A stretch of DNA of 17,921 nt from CAYLOP01 sp964385305 (GCA_964385305.1 CAYLOP010000059.1:1-17921); one strand, 5' to 3'. Shown: positions 7,081-14,769, numbered from the stretch's first letter. Program-made: numbers and translations. Notes: generated by a model from the sequence alone, not told the origin.

Positions 7081-8904
7081 TCATAGCGCGACATAGCGGT
7101 CGATCTGCTTGGCGATAACTCCCAGGCTAGCATTCCAGAAATCCGACTTACGCAGATCGATGTCGAACCGCACCGCCAAATCCGCTGCACTGCCTTCACC
7201 CGTGCTTCGCAGGAGCTGGTCGTAATCCTTCTTGAAATCCTCACCCCGCTCCTGGTAGATGGCATACAGCCCAAGGCCGAACAGCAGGCCAAAGGCATAG
7301 GGGTAGTTGTAGTACGAGAGACCAGCGCTGTAGTAATGCGGTTTCCAGGTCCACATATAGGGATGGAGATGATCCGGATCGAGCCCATCACTGTAGGTCG
7401 CTAACTGTGCGCGACGCATGATGTCGCAGAAGTCATCCGCTGATAGTTGGGCGTCCTCCCTGCGCTCGAAGACCTCATTCTCGAAGAGATAGCGCGAATA
7501 GATGTCAACAATGACCTGGGATGAGCCAATCAGAGAGGTCTCCAGGATTGCGAGTTCCTCCTGCGGTCCGGCGGCGTTCTCGAGGGTCGCTTCCGAGATG
7601 ATCGTCTCACAGAAGATCGAAGCCGTCTCGGCAAGCGTCATGGGTGTCCTCTTCTGGATGGGAGTCAAGCCCACCTGGCATTCATTGTGATAGGCATGAC
7701 CGAGCTCGTGTGCGATCGTGGTGAGCTGGTCGAGTGAACCGTCGAAGTTGCAAAAGACACGCGATTCATCCACGGCAGGAACATCCATACAAAACGCGCC
7801 GCCGCCTTTGCCGTCGCGCGGTTCGGCATCGATCCAGCCTGAATCAAACGCCCGCTTAGCGAACGTTGCAAGCCGGTCAGAATAGCTGCCGAAGTTCTCC
7901 AGGATAAAATCCTTGGTCTCCTCAAAGGTGAACACGCGACCGGTATCACCGCCTGGCGCCATGAGATCCCACCAAGGTAATTTTTCTACTCCCAGGCGCT
8001 CAGCCTTCGCCTTCCAATAGCGCCGGAATGTCGGGAACGAATCCTTCATGGCGCCCATCATGGTCTCGAGGGTTTCCCGATCGATGCGTGCCTGGTCGAT
8101 GGAAGAATGCAGCGAGTCCTCGCGCTTCCGTCGCTTGTTTAAGGTGTTAACCGTGCCCTTGATGCCATTCATACAAGCGGCGAGCGGCTCCCGCACGCTT
8201 TCCCAAACTTCCATTTCGGCTTCATATGCTCGGCGGCGAACTTCCCCATCCGGATCGGTGCGCATGTTGATGATCATTGTGACGGGTAATTCCTGGGTCT
8301 CCCCATCGCGTTCGAAAGGCACCTTGATCTGTGAGGTGATGACACCATGCAGCTTCTCCCATGCTGCAGACCCGCTTAGCGATAGCTCCGAAGCTAGCGT
8401 TTCTTCTGCCTCACTCATCAAGTAGCGGCTTTGTTCAGCCATCTCTTTCAAGTAGAAGGCATGCTTTCCAGCTTCTCCATCGAGAGTCAGCATCTCTTGT
8501 AGACGATCAGCGTCCTCTGCGACCGAACCTATCCAGCCGCGGAAAAGGACATTCTGTCGTTCCATGCGGACGCCGTGCATCTCAAGCTCCGACAACAGCC
8601 TTTTNNNNNNNNNNGTATTGTAGGAATCTGTCGAGATGAAGCTGTAGAGGTAGGCCTCCAGTGTGCCGTACAAGATATACAGGGCATTCATCTTTTCGAG
8701 GAGATCTTCCAATACCGCCCCCAATGCTGCTGTATCCGCTGGTACTTTCCCACCTCGTGAAACGGCATGTTCCTCCATGAAACGGTCCATCTCACCGATT
8801 TTGGCTTTCAGCTTCTCCACATCCCCGCTGAAAGCGTCCGTCTCAAGTCCTGGATAAACATTCGATAAATCCCAATGCGGTAATATACCAAGGTCTTTAT
8901 TCAT
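7081..8904 (-). CDS. M3 family oligoendopeptidase (PepF type)
   Basis: The product is a cytosolic zinc metallopeptidase of about 607 residues that cleaves oligopeptides. The zinc site is clear: HELGH at residues 399-403 (His399, Glu400 base, His403), and Glu426 in TLAETAS as the third ligand. SYYNYPYAFGLLFGLGLY near the C-terminus is a typical PepF substrate-pocket region (His/Tyr rich, WTWKPHYYSAGLSYYNYPYAFG). Length fits the family (about 590-610). Ten undetermined bases (8605-8614) fall at about residues 97-100. The frame stays open across them, but the true length there is unknown. ATG 8904 has AAAGGATG about ten bases upstream. No signal peptide is seen. It stands alone in a minus-strand run. 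Confidence 0.93.
   Translation of the reverse strand: MNKDLGILPHWDLSNVYPGLETDAFSGDVEKLKAKIGEMDRFMEEHAVSRGGKVPADTAALGAVLEDLLEKMNALYILYGTLEAYLYSFISTDSYNXXXXKRLLSELEMHGVRMERQNVLFRGWIGSVAEDADRLQEMLTLDGEAGKHAFYLKEMAEQSRYLMSEAEETLASELSLSGSAAWEKLHGVITSQIKVPFERDGETQELPVTMIINMRTDPDGEVRRRAYEAEMEVWESVREPLAACMNGIKGTVNTLNKRRKREDSLHSSIDQARIDRETLETMMGAMKDSFPTFRRYWKAKAERLGVEKLPWWDLMAPGGDTGRVFTFEETKDFILENFGSYSDRLATFAKRAFDSGWIDAEPRDGKGGGAFCMDVPAVDESRVFCNFDGSLDQLTTIAHELGHAYHNECQVGLTPIQKRTPMTLAETASIFCETIISEATLENAAGPQEELAILETSLIGSSQVIVDIYSRYLFENEVFERREDAQLSADDFCDIMRRAQLATYSDGLDPDHLHPYMWTWKPHYYSAGLSYYNYPYAFGLLFGLGLYAIYQERGEDFKKDYDQLLRSTGEGSAADLAVRFDIDLRKSDFWNASLGVIAKQIDRYVAL
8605..8614. other. Assembly gap of 10 N within the M3 peptidase gene
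   Basis: Ten unresolved bases interrupt the N-terminal domain of the peptidase. Flanking codons remain in one frame, so the gap size is either right or wrong by a multiple of three. Confidence 0.99.
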
Positions 8905-9122
8905 GGGTATGCTTCATCCTTTCTAACGCTGTTTATGTGGGGAAGCGTGTAACAGAACCCCTTCGGATTATGGTCGCTTTTATGAGAACGCAACACATGG
9001 GAAGGTCAGCACCACCTATGGTACCTGCGATCTCTCCCTATTGTACCAACCTATACCGTCCCAGGTTCAACCCCCTGGCTCTCTCCCTGAGAGAAAAAAA
9101 AGGAAGGTGTAATCCTTATCCG

Positions 9123-9584
9123 TCAAACCAATCGTTCGTCAAAGACGATCGGCTCGGGAGGGTGAATGGTGAGCGCCTTGAAGTCTGGATGTGCAGGGTT
9201 AATTAGGAAAACGCGCTCCCGCGGCTCAACGGCGCTGGGCACTTCAAGCACGAGAGACCGCGCCTCTTCAATCCACTTGTCGCCAATCACTTGGGTGCTC
9301 TCCGGGAAGGGATAGGATCGCCACTCGGGCGGCAAGGATTTGGGATCCAAGTGCTCCACGCACGCTTCATCAAATTCAACTTTAATCAACACATACGCTG
9401 GAAGCGATGAACTACTGTCGAGGTGAACGAGCATCTCCAATGTCGCCAATGACACATTCCCTGCGGTGTATACGAGGCCTTTCCCCGAACTGTTCCACCG
9501 CCCACCTGTACGCCGTGCTCCTTCACCACTAAAGGCATCCGCAGCATAGATCGCTTTCACGATGCGCCATGCATGGAGGGTCAT
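9123..9584 (-). CDS. RES-domain toxin (NAD+ phosphorylase/glycohydrolase type)
   Basis: The 153-residue protein is a typical RES toxin. Known RES toxins consume cellular NAD+ and stop growth when their Xre partner is lost. Family hallmarks are visible: GGRWNSSGKGLVYTAGNVSLATLEMLVHL (27-55) supplies the conserved Arg29, Tyr39 and Glu50. VPSAVEPRERVFLINPAHPDF (115-135) supplies the conserved Ser117 and the 'e.N.LiNP.Hpdf' end motif. It appears intact. Its ATG overlaps the antitoxin stop by four bases (ATGA, 9581-9584), so the pair is translationally coupled, antitoxin first. The toxin depends on the antitoxin promoter at 10042-10070. Confidence 0.92.
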   Translation of the reverse strand: MTLHAWRIVKAIYAADAFSGEGARRTGGRWNSSGKGLVYTAGNVSLATLEMLVHLDSSSSLPAYVLIKVEFDEACVEHLDPKSLPPEWRSYPFPESTQVIGDKWIEEARSLVLEVPSAVEPRERVFLINPAHPDFKALTIHPPEPIVFDERLV

Positions 9585-10003
9585 ATGAAAACGCCGTGCT
9601 CAAGGCGGTCAATGAGGTTCTCGACCTCTTTTGCGCCGACATCGGTAGAGGTCAGCTCGAGAGGCCGCTTACCCCCAAGCGCTCGCTTCGGAGATTTAAA
9701 CCATGCCAACGCAGCATCTCGATCCCCTTCAAAGAGATCGACAGCTTTTCCGTAGACGCGTGTCGTACGCAGCAAGCGATCGGATTCATCGGGATTTAAA
9801 ATCCCAGCAGCCTTGCGGCGCGTCAACGTTCGTGGGGTAATTTGTATTGTCGCAGCCAACTCTCGCCCTGACAATTCCATATTCTCGCGCAAGCGCTCAA
9901 AGGCACGGAAGGGCAAGCCGGCGTGAATCATCTCCACCAGTCCCAGCGTGCTCTCCGCACCTACCCCGATATTCCGGGCATATTCTAATAGCTGATTCGC
10001 CAT
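9581..10003 (-). CDS. Xre/ParS-type antitoxin of the RES toxin
   Basis: The 140-residue protein has the two-part layout of RES-associated Xre (MbcA/ParS/DUF2384) antitoxins. A helix-turn-helix lies at about residues 42-68 (ELSGRELAATIQITPRTLTRRKAAGIL). The C-terminal toxin-binding domain at about 96-140 (AALAWFKSPKRALGGKRPLEL, then TDVGAKEVENLIDRLEHGVF) shows the diagnostic 'A..W...P...LGG..PLeL..T..G...V...i.R...G'. It should neutralise the RES toxin directly and repress the operon. ATG 10003 is preceded by GGAAAGGTGG. A promoter with a palindrome over the -10 box lies immediately upstream, as expected for autoregulation. Confidence 0.92.
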   Translation of the reverse strand: MANQLLEYARNIGVGAESTLGLVEMIHAGLPFRAFERLRENMELSGRELAATIQITPRTLTRRKAAGILNPDESDRLLRTTRVYGKAVDLFEGDRDAALAWFKSPKRALGGKRPLELTSTDVGAKEVENLIDRLEHGVFI

Positions 10004-10034
10004 AGTTCCACCTTTCCTTGAGCTCTACGCCTCT

Positions 10035-10070
10035 TGGCTATATTATATCAGCCATTTGGCACGCTTACAA
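10035..10070 (-). promoter_or_regulatory. Promoter and probable operator of the Xre-RES operon
   Basis: On the minus strand, TTGTAA (10065-10070) and a perfect TATAAT (10042-10047) are spaced by 17 bases. An inverted repeat TGGCT-N10-AGCCA (10035-10039 and 10050-10054) brackets the -10 box. A further TGGC half-site at 10057-10060 makes a second, closely spaced inverted pair GCCA-N2-TGGC (10051-10060). Such placement fits a site where the Xre antitoxin represses its own promoter. Site use is inference. Confidence 0.75.
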
Positions 10071-10175
10071 GTTCTTCTGATCCGGATGTGTGATTTTATG
10101 CACCGAAATAAATGCCTATGCGAATGATTTACAGGGTAAAATACAAAGAATCCGTCGAAAGAGCCGTTCGCGCCC

Positions 10176-10430
10176 TCAAACGGTTTCGTCCTCACCATCC
10201 GCGACACGCAGGCTGCTCTTCCCAGCTCGCCCTATGACGATCTTCACAGCGATCACGATCAGCGCGAATTCCAGATAAAAGCCGCGCAGCGGCAAGCCAC
10301 CTGCCGTCAGGAAAACCAGTACGCCGGCTGTGTTGCGAGCCGCGTGGAGGATCGTCGTGATCAGCACACTGCCCTGCGTGCTGTTGCATAGCCAGGTGAT
10401 CAGGACAGTAGCGGCGCCGTGTTCGAACAG
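10176..10430 (-). pseudogene. C-terminal fragment of a CPBP-family membrane protease
   Basis: The minus-strand frame from 10430 to TGA 10176-10178 reads LFEHGAATVLITWLCNSTQG, SVLITTILHAARNTAGVLV and then a last hydrophobic helix (FYLEFALIVIAVKIVIG). This matches the end of CPBP (CAAX protease/bacteriocin-processing) proteins, where 'tWly..tgGSvl..ilLHaa.Nt' is the final conserved block with the last motif His. The frame is closed upstream by a stop at 10431-10433, and the EExxxR and other core motifs are absent in all frames I could read upstream. The ATG inside (10367) gives only a 63-residue product. The gene is therefore a truncated remnant. It is separated from the toxin-antitoxin promoter by about 105 bases. 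Confidence 0.6.
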
Positions 10431-10581
10431 TCATCCTACGATTCGTGCTCACTTACCTCGCTGCAACGATTGGCCTTACCAGTGGATCTAGACGCATTGT
10501 TGCCCTTTCTATATCAATGGATTTTCTCGTTGGGAGAAATGGATCGCAAGATCCGATCACACCTTGCTGATTTAAAGCACA

Positions 10582-10778
10582 TGGTCGCCGATTGGCGACC
10601 AAGGCTGAGTGGGAACACCCGCAAGAGGTTGCGGTGTTAAGGTACAAACGCATTATGCATCAAATTTTACGGTTTGTGGGAGAATTGAAAGGTCTTTGAA
10701 AGGTGGTTAAAAGAGGACTTTCTAACCCTTTACCCAACCTTGGAGTGCAAATTATTCCCTTGAAGCTGAAATTCAAGG
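10582..10778. repeat. Cluster of four inverted repeats in a gene-free spacer
   Basis: The spacer after the CoA-transferase operon contains four closely placed hairpin-forming repeats. (1) TGGTCGCC/GGCGACCA, eight bases, 4-base loop (10582-10601). (2) AACACCCGCAA/TTGCGGTGTT with one bulge and loop GAGG (10614-10638). (3) A bulged stem of three parts (AAAG, GGTTA, AAAG paired with CTTT, TAACC, CTTT) with loop AGGA (10699-10731). (4) CCTTGAA/TTCAAGG with a 7-base loop (10758-10778). A tandem direct repeat TTGAAAGGT (10685-10693 and 10696-10704) overlaps the third. No T-run marks a simple terminator, and no gene is recognised. This may be a structured RNA, a remnant of a mobile repeat or chance clustering. 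Confidence 0.45.
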
Positions 10779-10842
10779 ATATCCATCAAGCGAAGTTGTT
10801 CGGCCACAACCAGCTGCCCTTTTCCCAACCTTGACAGGTCCA

Positions 10843-11616
10843 TCAATTCAAAAAGATCCGCTCCGGATCAACGACATCCCTCAGGATGCGTAATTCCTCA
10901 GGCGTCGGCACCGATGCCTCGCAGGAGTCCGTGATATCCAATTCAAAACCGGTAGCTTGGGCGACTTCTTCTGCAGTGATACCAGGATAGTAACGATCTA
11001 AATACATCACCTTTGTTTCGGGGCGAAAACGCATAACACCCATCGTGGTGACTACCGTGCTCGGCCCGCCCCGGATCAATCCCGACTCTGCACGGCTATC
11101 TCCACCATGGAGCCAACCTGGGCTTGTAACATAATCCACCTGCTCCGGAAATCGACGTCTCTCGTGCCTGGCGATAATGATGGTGCGCTTTGCGAGGCAC
11201 GCGATGTCACATGCACCACCGCTTCCCGAAAAACGAACCTTCGGATGGTTCGGGTCAGCACCAATCAAGGTGCTATTGATGTTTCCATACCGGTCAATTT
11301 GCGCGCCGCTGAGGAAGCCCAGGTCCACTCGTCCCGCCTGCAGTAAATAGGTAAAGACCTCGTTCAAGCCCGCTACGAAGGCGGCTCCACGCAGGCATCG
11401 CGGATCCCCGACAGACATAGGAAGGTGTGCAAGCTGGCTGGCCGCCGTCCCCGCCTCAAAGATAATGCAACAGTTGGTCGCGTGGGTGTGTTGCGCAAGC
11501 ATAACCCCAAGCATGGGTAAACCCGTTCCTGCGAAGACGATCTCGCCATCCTTGATTTCGCGCGATGCGGTCACGGCCATGAGTTCTGTAAGTGTATATT
11601 TACTGGCGCTCATCAT
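10843..11616 (-). CDS. CoA-transferase family I, subunit B (GctB/IpdB-like)
   Basis: The 257-residue protein is the beta subunit of a family I CoA-transferase-like enzyme. Conserved blocks are FAGTGLPMLGVMLAQHTHA (28-46), IFEAG (52-56), GFLSGAQIDRYGNINSTLIG (99-118) and SGGACDIACLAKRTIII (131-147). Glu54 sits at the position equivalent in register to the catalytic Glu of glutaconate CoA-transferase beta, a good but untested match. In the IpdAB branch the complex opens a steroid-ring-derived CoA ester instead of transferring CoA, so two reaction types are possible. The start overlaps the subunit A stop by four bases (11613-11616). The ribosome site AGGAG lies inside the end of subunit A. It is the distal gene of a two-gene operon. 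Confidence 0.88.
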   Translation of the reverse strand: MMSASKYTLTELMAVTASREIKDGEIVFAGTGLPMLGVMLAQHTHATNCCIIFEAGTAASQLAHLPMSVGDPRCLRGAAFVAGLNEVFTYLLQAGRVDLGFLSGAQIDRYGNINSTLIGADPNHPKVRFSGSGGACDIACLAKRTIIIARHERRRFPEQVDYVTSPGWLHGGDSRAESGLIRGGPSTVVTTMGVMRFRPETKVMYLDRYYPGITAEEVAQATGFELDITDSCEASVPTPEELRILRDVVDPERIFLN

Positions 11617-12581
11617 TCCAATCTCCTACGCTTGAGGTCAGGGCTGTATCCATAGGTGGGCGCTGCCTTTAGCGTTTCCAGGCGACTTGCGCCACCGACT
11701 ACATCGAGATAGTCATTAAAGCTATCCACGTTGTAGATATATTCTTCCAGGTACTCCTGGAAGCTTTCGTTTTCCATCGCGCTTTCGTGATAAATCTTCA
11801 ACTGTTGCGGATCGTAATCATAGTAGTTGTAGACAGCATAGGGATGAGAACCATAAGGGACATGGCACACATGCGTCACAGCAAGGAAGGGTATCGGGTT
11901 CCTCTCGGGTTCCTGGCGAAGCATGCTCTCTTCGACAATCTCCTCAGCGGTTACGATCACTGTATCGGCGCACAACGCCTGCTGGATGTCCGCAAACGTC
12001 TGGCCTTCGATCCGCACCGTCCCGTTCACGGTGGCTTTCTGCACATGGATAACGGCGAACTCGGTATGAATGGCCGGGAGAAGGACAACCTTATCGCCTG
12101 GATCAAAGGGCGAGGTCATCACATGCAGTTTCAGCGGTGCCGTCCGCGAGTCGGAACTTCGCTGGTCGGCGCTTAGCGTCGCGATATCGATAAGATCGCT
12201 CCCAAGCATACTGCGAACAGGCATGAAAGGTATGCCCATCGCGCCGGCTGTGAAACGCGCGACCATCCCATAATTACTGTAATCCTCCCACTCGATTTGT
12301 TTATTTTCAACCGCAACGCGCCAACGAGGCCCAATCGTGTTGAAGGCCTCATCTGCCTCATAAGCTAATTCAACCCGTTTCACACAACCTGCACCGATGA
12401 GCATGTCCCAGTCACCGCCCGGTGAATGCCCGAATAAATACAGATCCCGCTTTCTACTCCGTATCAACTCATAAATAAAGGCCATGGGATGACGTTGTGT
12501 CGTGAAACCCCCAAAGGAAATCGTCGCCCCCTCAGGCACAAGTGATGCCGCCTCGGAAAGCCCGATAAGTTTGTTGGACAT
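11613..12581 (-). CDS. CoA-transferase family I, subunit A (GctA/IpdA-like)
   Basis: The 322-residue alpha subunit has the family's N-terminal oxyanion loop ISFGGFTTQRHPM (21-33), then LIGAGCVKRVELAYEADEAF (61-80). IEWEDYSNYGMVARFTAGAMGIPFMPVRSMLGSDL (96-130) is the long conserved central block. It pairs with the coupled downstream subunit B. The substrate is not determinable: the glutaconate/3-oxoacid transferase and the IpdAB-type ring-opening branches share this layout. No acyl-CoA dehydrogenase or thiolase gene is close, which would normally suggest the pathway. ATG 12581 is preceded by GGAGG six bases upstream. The C-terminus (DLKRRRLE) is highly basic and contains the subunit B ribosome site. 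Confidence 0.88.
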   Translation of the reverse strand: MSNKLIGLSEAASLVPEGATISFGGFTTQRHPMAFIYELIRSRKRDLYLFGHSPGGDWDMLIGAGCVKRVELAYEADEAFNTIGPRWRVAVENKQIEWEDYSNYGMVARFTAGAMGIPFMPVRSMLGSDLIDIATLSADQRSSDSRTAPLKLHVMTSPFDPGDKVVLLPAIHTEFAVIHVQKATVNGTVRIEGQTFADIQQALCADTVIVTAEEIVEESMLRQEPERNPIPFLAVTHVCHVPYGSHPYAVYNYYDYDPQQLKIYHESAMENESFQEYLEEYIYNVDSFNDYLDVVGGASRLETLKAAPTYGYSPDLKRRRLE

Positions 12582-13268
12582 TGAGTTCCTCCGCGTTGCA
12601 ATCCCGGTCAGAGATGTTTCAAGCTAGACATCCCGCTAGATGATTCTTCATTTCTAAACGGAAAAACGTCGATGTCTATTCTTGGGAAACTCCCTTTTCC
12701 GATGATGATTGCGATGGGTGAACGCTCCTATAATTTGCGCACACCTTGGAGCACTCCACCAAGAATGATCTCCGCAATGATTACCTGACCTAGCCATTCT
12801 CGCCAAGTAGCAACTAAAAGCGCAATCTATCAAGATTACGCCTGCCCTACCACAACCTCATCGATCCACCGGTAATTCATACCAGGCATCATTCCTATTT
12901 TTTTGTACTTCAAAAAAAGGAAACCAGATTTGTGTCTTTAGATGAAAACGAAGTTGTTATCCTGTTAATTAACCTGCGACACGTACCCCCACAGAGCCAA
13001 TTCCTTTGTTTTTCCCCCATATCCTGTCGGCATCCCGGAAACTCCTATGACGCCTTATGAATGCAATGGATGCACGCCTATAGATGAGAACGCCAGATGG
13101 GCGTGTATCTGCCTCGCGTCCCGCGGGCATGAGGTGCAGGCATCGATGCTTCAAACGAGCATCTCTACCTGGAATCCTCAACCCGAATAGAAATCGCCCA
13201 CTCCCCTAACCTCAATACGCCTCTCCTAGAGAGGCGTATTCATCGCTTTGTTTCTGTAGGTTATTGAA
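12582..13268. other. Gene-poor spacer upstream of the CoA-transferase operon
   Basis: About 690 bases hold no recognised gene. An AT-rich inverted repeat TTTTTTTG/CAAAAAAA with a 5-base loop lies at 12900-12920. A 47-codon plus-strand ORF (ATG 13047 to TAG 13190) encodes a Cys-containing peptide (YECNGC ... ACIC) but lacks a good ribosome site. A 70-codon minus-strand ORF (12969-13181) covers the same bases and resembles nothing known. The operon promoter must lie here, but no clear -35/-10 pair was found. The perfect hairpin at its right end is listed separately. Confidence 0.6.
13214..13240. terminator. Perfect 12-bp hairpin after the ferredoxin gene
   Basis: AATACGCCTCTC and its exact complement GAGAGGCGTATT are separated by three bases (CTA), 28 bases beyond the ferredoxin stop. 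The stem is the most stable simple hairpin in the window. A clear T-run is missing on both strands, so it may end transcription without a classic U-tract or only stabilise the mRNA 3' end. Confidence 0.5.
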
Positions 13269-13457
13269 TTATGCTTTCTCGATACACTCAACAGGGCACA
13301 CATCTACGCACTGCGGTGAATCAGCATGCCCCACACATTCTACGCAGGTATCCGGGTTGATGATGTAGATGCCATCGCCTTCTGAGATCGACTCAGTTGG
13401 GCACTCTGGTTCACAAGCACCACAGGAGATGCATTCATCGGTGATTTTCATTGCCAT
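13269..13457 (-). CDS. 2[4Fe-4S] ferredoxin
   Basis: The 62-residue protein has two iron-sulfur cluster motifs. Cys9, Cys12, Cys15 and Cys19-Pro form the first CxxCxxCxxxCP. Cys38, Cys41, Cys50, Cys54-Pro and Cys58 form CxxC-x8-CxxxCPxxxC. The eight-residue insertion between Cys41 and Cys50 and the ninth Cys are typical of the Allochromatium vinosum/YfhL-type ferredoxins, which usually have low and unequal potentials. It is a small soluble electron carrier, and its partner is unknown. ATG 13457 is preceded by AGAGGGT. It stands as a single gene with the perfect hairpin after it; no neighbouring oxidoreductase is obvious. Confidence 0.93.
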   Translation of the reverse strand: MAMKITDECISCGACEPECPTESISEGDGIYIINPDTCVECVGHADSPQCVDVCPVECIEKA

Positions 13458-13729
13458 AACTTTACCCTCTATTCATGAATTGTTCGTTGCCACCGCGGTA
13501 AGGCTACTCTAGATTGCCTGTCGATATAATGGACAAAGTTAACATGATTCAGTGAAGATATTCTTATCTACTCGTAAAAGGGATAGGAAGTATACGAAGA
13601 ACGCACCCGAAAAGCCTTCAGAGGCCGCACCTGCTGTTCTATGCGTTGATATGCGAAAGAAATGTAACTCATGTGTGTGGAGCAAATCTAAAGCATCCTT
13701 TTGGTATCTCAACCTCGCCAGCGAACCAC
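13458..13729. other. Spacer between ferredoxin and small membrane protein
   Basis: Overlapping ORFs on both strands (13552-13824 plus, 13539-13793 minus) have no recognisable protein features, and each would overlap the small membrane-protein gene. I consider neither real. The ferredoxin promoter should lie in the first 100 bases on the minus strand, but no convincing -35/-10 pair was found. Confidence 0.45.
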
Positions 13730-13909
13730 TTATCCCACTGCGATGGTCAGGAAAGCCAACAGGGGAATTGCAAATAAGCAAATACCCACCCAATCTATCG
13801 GTAAACGCTGGATATACCGGATGAGCCCGATTGTTTGAAGGATCGCGGCGATCGCAGCCGCGACCGCAAGCACCAAATTGCGTTTGGATCTTGCCTCCGC
13901 CATTTGCAT
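13730..13909 (-). CDS. Small two-helix membrane protein
   Basis: A 59-residue protein (from ATG 13909, reading MQMAEARSKRN) has a basic cytoplasmic start and two hydrophobic helices (NLVLAVAAAIAAILQTIGLIRYI and WVGICLFAIPLLAFLTIAV). They are joined by a short QRLPID loop. GTG 13915 and ATG 13903 are alternative starts, and no strong ribosome site separates them. Similar short proteins with an 'R..p.DWvGi.ly' turn occur in other bacteria as unnamed membrane proteins, from general recollection rather than a search. Function is unknown. Confidence 0.6.
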   Translation of the reverse strand: MQMAEARSKRNLVLAVAAAIAAILQTIGLIRYIQRLPIDWVGICLFAIPLLAFLTIAVG

Positions 13910-13971
13910 GCCCACCGTTCAGTTGTTAAGATACTCGAAGCACAAGGTTTGACTTTCGTAAGAGGGGAATT

Positions 13972-13989
13972 CCCTCCTCCTCGGGAGGG
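13972..13989. terminator. Possible hairpin after the DDAH-like gene
   Basis: CCCTCC (13972-13977) pairs with GGAGGG (13984-13989) around a 6-base loop, 15 bases past the stop of the minus-strand DDAH-like gene. There is no U-tract on that strand, so it is a weak terminator candidate. Confidence 0.3.
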
Positions 13990-14004
13990 GTTCTTCATGA
14001 TGCA

Positions 14005-14769
14005 CTAGCCATGAAAAATCAAACTGCAGCAGGTCACACCCCCCTCTGCTTTTGCGAGTTCCGATAGCTCCACAGGCCGGACGACTATCCCGGCATCTTC
14101 CAGACGATTACGCGTACGCGCATATGCTGCTGGATAGATGACCACATCATCGATAAGCAGTGAGTTGGCGCCGAACGGCTCACTTGAATCGACATCCAAT
14201 ATTTCATATCCAGCGAACGGCTCCGTGCCCACCCAATTCCGATTAACTAACAAGCTACCTTGATCTACCTGTGTTACAGCAGATTTCAAGTGCAAACAAT
14301 CTCGTACATGCACAACTTCCACCCTGTAGTCATACGGCTCCAGCATGCTGCGGATCTGCGTGATGGCCTCCTGATTGCTCCTTTCAGAAAGACCCACGAA
14401 AATCCGCCTACCCACACATAGCACATCACCCCCATCCAGAGTTCCTGGAGTCTGTATTGCATGGATACGCCGGTATTTCGCCAAAACGCTTTCGACCGCC
14501 ATCGTCTCGCGCCTGCGGGAGACCGCCCCTGGACGTGTGATGATGGCAAGCTCATCCAGCACAACCGCCGTGTCTTCGACAAAGACGGCATCCGGCATAT
14601 CTGGTTCCTCAGGCAGCCGCACCAACTCGCAGCCTAGCGACACAAGACAATCCTCATACGCTCGATGCTGCACAGCGGCTGCAGCAGGATCGATCGCCTC
14701 GCGCTCGATGTGCGAGAGTTCACATTGACCAATATTGCGGCTCACTTCACGCGTGATGGCAACAAGCAT
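14005..14769 (-). CDS. Dimethylarginine dimethylaminohydrolase-like amidinohydrolase
   Basis: The 254-residue protein belongs to the guanidine-modifying (pentein) superfamily and is closest to DDAH in layout. FVEDTAVV (63-70) supplies the substrate-binding Glu65/Asp66. LDGGDVL (111-117) is the pentein 'GGD' turn. CLHLKSA (158-164) carries the catalytic His160, and EGGVTCCSLIF (242-252) carries the catalytic Cys247 with a second Cys beside it. Members hydrolyse methylated arginine to citrulline and a methylamine, or act on arginine or related guanidines. The exact substrate is not certain, though arginine deiminases are longer. ATG 14769 follows GGAGG nine bases upstream. No arc operon genes are adjacent. 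Confidence 0.85.
   Translation of the reverse strand: MLVAITREVSRNIGQCELSHIEREAIDPAAAAVQHRAYEDCLVSLGCELVRLPEEPDMPDAVFVEDTAVVLDELAIITRPGAVSRRRETMAVESVLAKYRRIHAIQTPGTLDGGDVLCVGRRIFVGLSERSNQEAITQIRSMLEPYDYRVEVVHVRDCLHLKSAVTQVDQGSLLVNRNWVGTEPFAGYEILDVDSSEPFGANSLLIDDVVIYPAAYARTRNRLEDAGIVVRPVELSELAKAEGGVTCCSLIFHG

Noticed and set aside
9063..9100. Hairpin TCTCT/AGAGA followed by an A-run upstream of the peptidase and after the RES gene
   Set aside because: The A-run follows the stem on the plus strand, so neither strand has a stem followed by U residues. It is not a terminator.
10192..10452. 86-codon minus-strand ORF over the CPBP remnant
   Set aside because: It is a shadow in another frame, rich in Arg and His. 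The neighbouring frame carries the CPBP signature.
13047..13190. 47-codon Cys-containing plus-strand ORF
   Set aside because: No convincing ribosome site, no recognised motif, and an opposite-strand ORF of similar length covers it.
13539..13824. Two overlapping ORFs of about 85-90 codons on opposite strands
   Set aside because: Neither has recognisable protein features, and both would overlap the small membrane-protein gene.
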